The position numbers were made by a program, and so were the translations under genes. This document shows positions 59,342 to 64,000 of a stretch of DNA of 64,000 nt, piece by piece. This stretch comes from DASUBV01 sp035763085. GTDB taxonomy: Bacteria > Actinomycetota > Actinomycetes > Streptosporangiales > Streptosporangiaceae. Within the stretch, counting starts at the first letter, position 1. Every line of letters begins with the position of its first letter. Under the pieces are notes generated by a model. The model was not told where the DNA came from. It saw only the letters and a list, made by a program, of their open reading frames with translations, and did no database searches. Where the stretch lies: NCBI GenBank assembly GCA_035763085.1, contig DASUBV010000394.1, positions 1 through 64,000 of the forward strand. Reading direction: 5' to 3'.

Positions 59342-60796
59342 ATGACGAGCAGCACCGAGGCCACCTCGACCCCCAAAGTAGCGGTCAACGACATCGGTTC
59401 CGAGGCGGCCTTCCTCGCCGCGATCGACGAGACCATCAAGTACTTCAACGACGGCGACATTGTCGAGGGCACCGTCGTCAAGGTCGACCGAGACGAAGTC
59501 CTGCTCGACATCGGCTACAAGACCGAGGGCGTCATCCCCTCGCGCGAGCTGTCGATCAAGCACGACGTCGACCCCAATGACGTAGTCAAGACAGGCGAGC
59601 ACATCGAGGCCCTGGTCCTGCAGAAGGAGGACAAGGAAGGCCGCCTCATCCTGTCCAAGAAGCGCGCCCAGTACGAGCGCGCCTGGGGCACGATCGAGAA
59701 GATCAAGGACGAGGACGGGGTCGTCACCGGCACCGTCATCGAGGTGGTCAAGGGCGGCCTGATCCTGGACATCGGGCTGCGCGGCTTCCTGCCCGCCTCG
59801 CTGGTGGAGATGCGCCGGGTCCGCGACCTGCAGCCGTACGTCGGCAAGGAGATCGAGGCCAAGATCATCGAGCTGGACAAGAACCGCAACAACGTGGTCC
59901 TGTCCCGCCGGGCCTGGCTCGAGCAGACCCAGTCCGAGGTCCGCCAGAACTTCCTCAACACCCTGCAGAAGGGCCAGATCCGCAAGGGCGTCGTGTCCTC
60001 GATCGTCAACTTCGGCGCCTTCGTCGACCTGGGCGGCGTGGACGGCCTGGTGCACGTCTCGGAGCTGTCCTGGAAGCACATCGACCACCCCGGCGAGGTC
60101 GTCGAGGTCGGCCAGGAGGTCACCGTCGAGGTGCTCGACGTCGACATGGACCGCGAGCGCGTCTCGCTGTCGCTGAAGTCGACGCAGGAGGACCCCTGGC
60201 AGCAGTTCGCCCGCACCCACCAGATCGGCCAGGTTGTCCCCGGCCGGGTCACCAAGCTGGTGCCGTTCGGCGCGTTCGTGCGGGTCGAGGAGGGCATCGA
60301 GGGCCTGGTGCACATCTCCGAGCTGGCCGACCGGCACGTGGAGATCCCCGAGCAGGTCGTGCAGGTGGGCGACGAGATCTTCGTCAAGATCATCGACATC
60401 GACCTGGACCGGCGGCGGATCAGCCTGTCGCTCAAGCAGGCCAACGAGGGCACCATCGGCGAGGCGCTGGGCGAGGACTTCGACCCCACCCTCTACGGCA
60501 TGGCCGCCACCTACGACGAGCAGGGCAACTACGTCTACCCCGAGGGCTTCGACGCCGAGTCGGGCGAGTGGCTGGAAGGCTACGAGGCCCAGCGCGAGGA
60601 GTGGGAGCGGCAGTACACCGAGGCCCGCTCGCGGTACGAGGCGCACCAGGCCCAGGTGGCCGAGGCGCAGCACCGGGCGAGCACCGCGGCGGCCGAGCGG
60701 GAGGACCGGCGCAGCGACTCGCCGGCCACCGGCACGCTGGCCTCCGACGAGGCACTGGCGGCGCTGCGTGACAAGCTGTCCGGCGGGCAGAGCTGA
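59342..60796 (+). CDS. rpsA: 30S ribosomal protein S1
   Basis: A 484-residue RNA-binding protein with four S1 OB-fold repeats: about residues 38-105 (GDIVEGTVVKVDRDEVLLDIG), 125-190, 208-277 (GQIRKGVVSSIVNFGAFVDLG) and 294-364 (GQVVPGRVTKLVPFGAFVRVE). (Each quoted segment is also recognisable from its first 15 residues.) Helps unstructured mRNA load on the ribosome. The C-terminal ~110 residues are acidic and Gln/Arg/Ala-rich without an S1 fold. ATG at 59342 fits the family; GGAG lies 11 nt upstream. About 265 bp separate it from polA. Confidence 0.96.
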   Translation: MTSSTEATSTPKVAVNDIGSEAAFLAAIDETIKYFNDGDIVEGTVVKVDRDEVLLDIGYKTEGVIPSRELSIKHDVDPNDVVKTGEHIEALVLQKEDKEGRLILSKKRAQYERAWGTIEKIKDEDGVVTGTVIEVVKGGLILDIGLRGFLPASLVEMRRVRDLQPYVGKEIEAKIIELDKNRNNVVLSRRAWLEQTQSEVRQNFLNTLQKGQIRKGVVSSIVNFGAFVDLGGVDGLVHVSELSWKHIDHPGEVVEVGQEVTVEVLDVDMDRERVSLSLKSTQEDPWQQFARTHQIGQVVPGRVTKLVPFGAFVRVEEGIEGLVHISELADRHVEIPEQVVQVGDEIFVKIIDIDLDRRRISLSLKQANEGTIGEALGEDFDPTLYGMAATYDEQGNYVYPEGFDAESGEWLEGYEAQREEWERQYTEARSRYEAHQAQVAEAQHRASTAAAEREDRRSDSPATGTLASDEALAALRDKLSGGQS

Positions 60797-60819
60797 CCTC
60801 CGGGACAGTTCCGTTCCGT

Positions 60820-60858
60820 GTCGCGGCGGGGGCCCCTGCGGGGGTTTCCCGCCGCGAC
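60820..60858 (+). terminator. rpsA terminator hairpin
   Basis: A perfect 11-bp stem GTCGCGGCGGG/CCCGCCGCGAC encloses a loop that can itself form CCCC-TGC-GGGG; outer bases GACAG and CTGTC extend the pairing. No T-tract. Confidence 0.65.
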
Positions 60859-60916
60859 TGTCTGCGGCGCCGCGCCGGCTCGCCCGGCGCGGCCGGCCGG
60901 CGCCGGGCGGGGTGAC

Positions 60917-61546
60917 ATGCTGCGGGTCGGCCTGACCGGCGGCATCGGCGCCGGCAAGAGCGAGGTTTCCCGGCGGCTCGGCGCGCACGGGGCCGTGGTG
61001 GTCGACGCGGACGCGATCGCCCGCGAAGTCGTCGCACCCGGCACGCCCGGGCTGGCGCAGGTGGTGGCCGCGTTCGGCCCCGGCGTCCTGGCGCCAGACG
61101 GCAGCCTGGACCGGCCGGGGCTGGGCGACATCGTCTTCGGCGACGAGCAGCTGCTCGCCCGGCTGAACGGGATCATCCACCCGCTGGTCGGCGCCCGGAT
61201 GCGCGAGCTGGAGGCGGCCGCGGGGCCGGCCGCGATCGTGGTGCATGACGTGCCGCTGATCACCGAGAATCAGCTGGCCGCCAGCTACGACCTGGTGGTC
61301 GTGGTGGACGTGCCGCCCCGGGTGCAGCTGGACCGGCTGGTGCGGCACCGCGGGCTGAGCCGGGAGCAGGCCAGGGCGCGGATGTCGGCGCAGGCCAGCC
61401 GCGCGGACCGGCTGGCCATCGCCAGCATCGTCATCGACAACTCCGGCTCGCTGGCCGAGCTGGACCGGCTGTCCGGCGAGCTGTGGACCGAGCTGCGCCG
61501 CCGCGCGGCCCGGCTGTCAGAGGCCCCGCCTACAGTGGGCACGTGA
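60917..61546 (+). CDS. coaE: Dephospho-CoA kinase
   Basis: A 209-residue P-loop kinase for the last step of coenzyme A synthesis. The Walker A is GLTGGIGAGKS (residues 5-15), followed by DADAIAREVVAPGTPGL, the substrate lid VVHDVPLITEN, and RLVRHRGLSREQARARMSAQ. Length is normal for a stand-alone CoaE without the extra GrpB-like domain found in some actinobacteria. ATG at 60917 has GGGG upstream. Its TGA overlaps a small GTG ORF. Confidence 0.94.
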   Translation: MLRVGLTGGIGAGKSEVSRRLGAHGAVVVDADAIAREVVAPGTPGLAQVVAAFGPGVLAPDGSLDRPGLGDIVFGDEQLLARLNGIIHPLVGARMRELEAAAGPAAIVVHDVPLITENQLAASYDLVVVVDVPPRVQLDRLVRHRGLSREQARARMSAQASRADRLAIASIVIDNSGSLAELDRLSGELWTELRRRAARLSEAPPTVGT

Positions 61547-61677
61547 GGAAGTTTCTGGCCGTCTCACTCGTTGGAATCCCCATGCTCAACCCTGGCGTGC
61601 TCCATGTCGCTGCGCTCGCGGTCCCCGCGGGCGGCACGCTCGCGCAGGCCGGGCCGGAGGTGTCATGCGACCAGTAA
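61543..61677 (+). CDS. Small ORF (44 codons) with signal-peptide-like sequence between coaE and uvrB
   Basis: The GTG overlaps the coaE TGA (GTGA) and the stop overlaps the uvrB start region by 13 bases. The peptide begins RKFLAVSLVGIPMLNPGVLH, with a basic n-region and a hydrophobic core, then AALAVPAGGTLAQA. No Shine-Dalgarno of its own; it would be translated by coupling. It may be a real small membrane or secreted peptide, a coupling leader for uvrB, or chance. No homologue is recognised. Confidence 0.35.
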   Translation: MRKFLAVSLVGIPMLNPGVLHVAALAVPAGGTLAQAGPEVSCDQ

Positions 61678-63797
61678 CGGATATCCAGCGGCGGGTCGCC
61701 CCCTTTGAGGTGGTCACCGACATGGTGCCCGCCGGGGACCAGCCCTCAGCCATCGCGTCGATGGAAGCGCGGATCCGCTCCGGCGCGAAGGACACCGTCC
61801 TGCTGGGTGCCACCGGCACCGGCAAGACCGCCACGGTGGCCTGGCTGACCGAGCGGCTGCAGCGGCCGGCGCTGGTCATGCTGCCCAACAAGACGCTGGC
61901 CGCCCAGTTCGCCAACGAGCTGCGCGAGATGCTGCCCAACAATGCTGTCGAGTACTTCGTCTCTTATTACGACTACTACCAGCCTGAGGCATACGTCCCG
62001 CAGACCGACACCTACATCGAGAAGGACTCCTCGATCAACGACGAGGTGGACCGGCTGCGGCACTCGGCGACGAACTCGCTGCTGACCCGCCGGGACACCA
62101 TCGTGGTCGCCTCGGTGTCGTGCATCTACGGCCTGGGCACCCCGCAGGAGTACGTCGACCGGATGACCCGGCTGCGGGTCGGGGACACCATCGACCGGGA
62201 TCAGCTGCTGCGCCAGCTGGTGGCCATGCAGTACACCCGCAACGACCTGGCCTTCACCCGCGGCACGTTCCGGGTGCGCGGGGACACCATCGAGGTGATC
62301 CCGCAGTACGAGGAGCTGGCCGTCCGGATCGAGATGTTCGGCGACGAGATCGAGCGGCTGATGACGCTGCACCCGCTGACCGGCGAGGTGATGAGCGAGG
62401 ACAACGAGCTGTATGTCTTCCCGGCCTCGCACTACGTCGCCGGGCCGGAGCGGATGGAGCGCGCCATCGCCGGCATCGAGGCCGAGCTGGAGGAGCGGCT
62501 GGCCGTGCTGGAGCAGCAGGGCAAGCTGCTGGAGGCGCAGCGGCTGCGGATGCGCACCACCTACGACGTGGAGATGATGCGGCAGGTCGGCAGCTGCGCG
62601 GGCATCGAGAACTACTCCCGGCACATCGACGGCCGGGAGGCCGGCAGCCCGCCGAACACGCTGCTGGACTACTTCCCCGAGGACTTCCTGCTAGTCGTCG
62701 ACGAGTCGCACAACACCGTGCCGCAGATCGGCGCGATGTATGAGGGCGACGTCTCCCGCAAGCGGGTCCTGGTCGAGCACGGGTTCCGGCTGCCGAGCGC
62801 GATCGACAACCGGCCGCTGACCTGGGATGAGTTCTGCGACCGCATCGGGCAGACGCTGTACCTGTCGGCCACGCCGGGCCCGTACGAGCTGCAGCGGACC
62901 GCCGGCGAGGTCACCGAGCAGGTCATCCGGCCGACCGGGCTGATCGACCCTGAGGTGATCATCAAGCCGACCAGGGGTCAGATCGACGACCTGGTGCACG
63001 AGATCCGGGACCGGGCGGAGAAGTCCGAGCGGGTGCTGGTCACCACGCTGACCAAGAAGATGGCCGAGGACCTCACCGACTACCTGCTGGAGCTGGGCAT
63101 CCGGGCCCGGTACCTGCACAGCGAGGTGGACACCCTGCGGCGGGTGGAGCTGCTGCGCGAGCTGCGCGTCGGCGAGTACGACGTGCTGGTCGGCATCAAC
63201 CTGCTGCGGGAGGGCCTGGACCTGCCCGAGGTGTCGCTGGTGGCGATCCTGGACGCCGACAAGGAAGGGTTCCTGCGCTCGGGCACGTCGCTGATCCAGA
63301 CCATCGGCCGCGCCGCGCGGAACGTATCCGGCCAGGTGCACATGTACGCCGACAAGGTGACCCCGTCGATGCAGCGGGCGATCGACGAGACCAACCGGCG
63401 CCGCGACAAGCAGATCGCCTACAACACCGAGCTCGGCGTCGACCCGCAGCCGCTGCGCAAGCGGATCGCCGACATCCTGGACCAGCTGGCCCGCGAGGAC
63501 GCCGACACCGAGAAACTGCTCGGCGGCGCCGGGCGGCAGCAGTCCCGCGGCAAGGCGCCGGTGCCCGGGCTGTCGTCGCGGGCGAAGGTCGCCGTGGCGG
63601 CGTCGGCCGAGGCCCGGCAGGGCGAGGGGTCCGGCGGCGGCCCGGCCAGGGACGACCTGGTCTCGCTGATCGGTGAGCTGACCGAGCAGATGCACTCGGC
63701 CGCGGCCGAGCTGCAGTTCGAGGTCGCGGCCCGGATCCGGGACGAGATCCGCGAGCTCAAGCACGAGCTGCGCGGCATGCAGGCGGCCGGCGTCTGA
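61665..63797 (+). CDS. uvrB: UvrABC system protein B
   Basis: A 710-residue helicase-like subunit of nucleotide excision repair. Walker A GATGTGKT is at residues 48-55; the damage-probing beta-hairpin is in SYYDYYQPEAYVPQTDTYIE; VDESHN is the DEAD-like motif, and GRAARN motif VI. The C-terminal UVR motif (ELQFEVAARIRDEIRELK) binds UvrC/UvrA. A GGAGG precedes the ATG. Length is normal. Confidence 0.97.
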   Translation: MRPVTDIQRRVAPFEVVTDMVPAGDQPSAIASMEARIRSGAKDTVLLGATGTGKTATVAWLTERLQRPALVMLPNKTLAAQFANELREMLPNNAVEYFVSYYDYYQPEAYVPQTDTYIEKDSSINDEVDRLRHSATNSLLTRRDTIVVASVSCIYGLGTPQEYVDRMTRLRVGDTIDRDQLLRQLVAMQYTRNDLAFTRGTFRVRGDTIEVIPQYEELAVRIEMFGDEIERLMTLHPLTGEVMSEDNELYVFPASHYVAGPERMERAIAGIEAELEERLAVLEQQGKLLEAQRLRMRTTYDVEMMRQVGSCAGIENYSRHIDGREAGSPPNTLLDYFPEDFLLVVDESHNTVPQIGAMYEGDVSRKRVLVEHGFRLPSAIDNRPLTWDEFCDRIGQTLYLSATPGPYELQRTAGEVTEQVIRPTGLIDPEVIIKPTRGQIDDLVHEIRDRAEKSERVLVTTLTKKMAEDLTDYLLELGIRARYLHSEVDTLRRVELLRELRVGEYDVLVGINLLREGLDLPEVSLVAILDADKEGFLRSGTSLIQTIGRAARNVSGQVHMYADKVTPSMQRAIDETNRRRDKQIAYNTELGVDPQPLRKRIADILDQLAREDADTEKLLGGAGRQQSRGKAPVPGLSSRAKVAVAASAEARQGEGSGGGPARDDLVSLIGELTEQMHSAAAELQFEVAARIRDEIRELKHELRGMQAAGV

Positions 63798-63816
63798 CCC
63801 GGCTGCCGTGATGACG

Positions 63817-63842
63817 GGCCAGCGCCCGCTGCGACGCTGGCC
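63817..63842 (+). terminator. uvrB terminator hairpin
   Basis: GGCCAGCG/CGCTGGCC, a perfect 8-bp stem with a 10-nt loop, lies 20 bases after the uvrB stop. No T-tract. Confidence 0.5.
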
Positions 63843-64000
63843 TGACGGCTGCTTCCGGTGACCACCGCCGACGGGCGCAGCGGCAGCAGGGGCCCGGCCC
63901 GGCGGCGCTGGCGGCCGGGCCGCACCACGGCGACAGCCGGGACGCCCGCCCTCCTGCTGGACGCCGCCTGCTGGCCGGGATCGCGGGAGCCGCCGGGCGG
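63843..64000 (+). other. Window end: open frame of uncertain status
   Basis: From GTG at 63858 a plus-strand frame stays open to the window end. It is Arg/Gly/Pro-rich and has no recognisable domain within 47 codons, so it may be the start of the next gene or non-coding. Confidence 0.2.

Overview
The window is very GC-rich DNA with almost continuous short-gap coding, and its gene order is characteristic of an actinomycete chromosome (Streptomyces/Streptosporangiales type): ftsZ (3' end), yggS, sepF, yggT, divIVA, ileS, traR/dksA-like, lspA, rluD, dnaE, then trpC-trpB-trpA, gltB-gltD, lgt, pdtaR, polA, rpsA, coaE and uvrB. Further actinobacterial hallmarks are a polyphosphate glucokinase, a group II truncated haemoglobin, two DinB/mycothiol-type metal proteins, a TIGR02234-type Trp-region membrane protein and many GTG starts. 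I cannot name the species. No prophage, insertion sequence, CRISPR array or biosynthetic cluster was seen.

Layout. 1-4648: cell-division and polar-growth block, ending with a membrane-anchored protein of unknown function. 4689-10471: ileS (minus strand), then traR-like, lspA and rluD. 10454-14688: an accessory insert holding an aromatic-catabolism pair (aldehyde dehydrogenase then 4-hydroxybenzoate hydroxylase, minus strand) and a divergent MFS transporter. 14834-18361: replicative dnaE. 18372-28913: mixed genes (haemoglobin, NmrA-type oxidoreductase with divergent LysR regulator, ABC exporter pair, polyphosphate glucokinase, SDR, GNAT, ilvD, DinB). 28918-29311: decayed toxin-antitoxin pair with an intact antitoxin. 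29500-37286: phosphonatase-like HAD hydrolase, LacI regulator, lipoprotein solute receptor, two permeases, ATPase and metallophosphoesterase, read here as an uptake and breakdown locus for an organophosphorus compound. 37341-50212: amino-acid and nitrogen assimilation (trpCBA, gltBD) and lgt. 50428-54639: GT-C-like membrane protein, tRNA-Leu(CAA), pdtaR, a 614-bp stretch without a credible gene, and a hotdog thioesterase. 54882-63797: secreted aldose epimerase, polA, rpsA, coaE, a 44-codon small ORF and uvrB.

How genes work together. Tight overlaps (ATGA or GTGA) join lspA-rluD, trpC-trpB-trpA, the ABC pair, the antitoxin-toxin pair, ATPase-metallophosphoesterase and coaE-small ORF, implying translational coupling. 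Several genes (dnaE, lgt, pdtaR, polA, the haemoglobin and the TIGR03085-like gene) have a TANNNT box 6-9 nt before the start codon and no Shine-Dalgarno, the pattern of leaderless transcription. The most interesting candidates are the LacI-controlled organophosphorus locus, the structured leader of gltB, the unknown TM-linker-Cys protein beside divIVA, and the toxin remnant. None is proven to be a new system from sequence alone.
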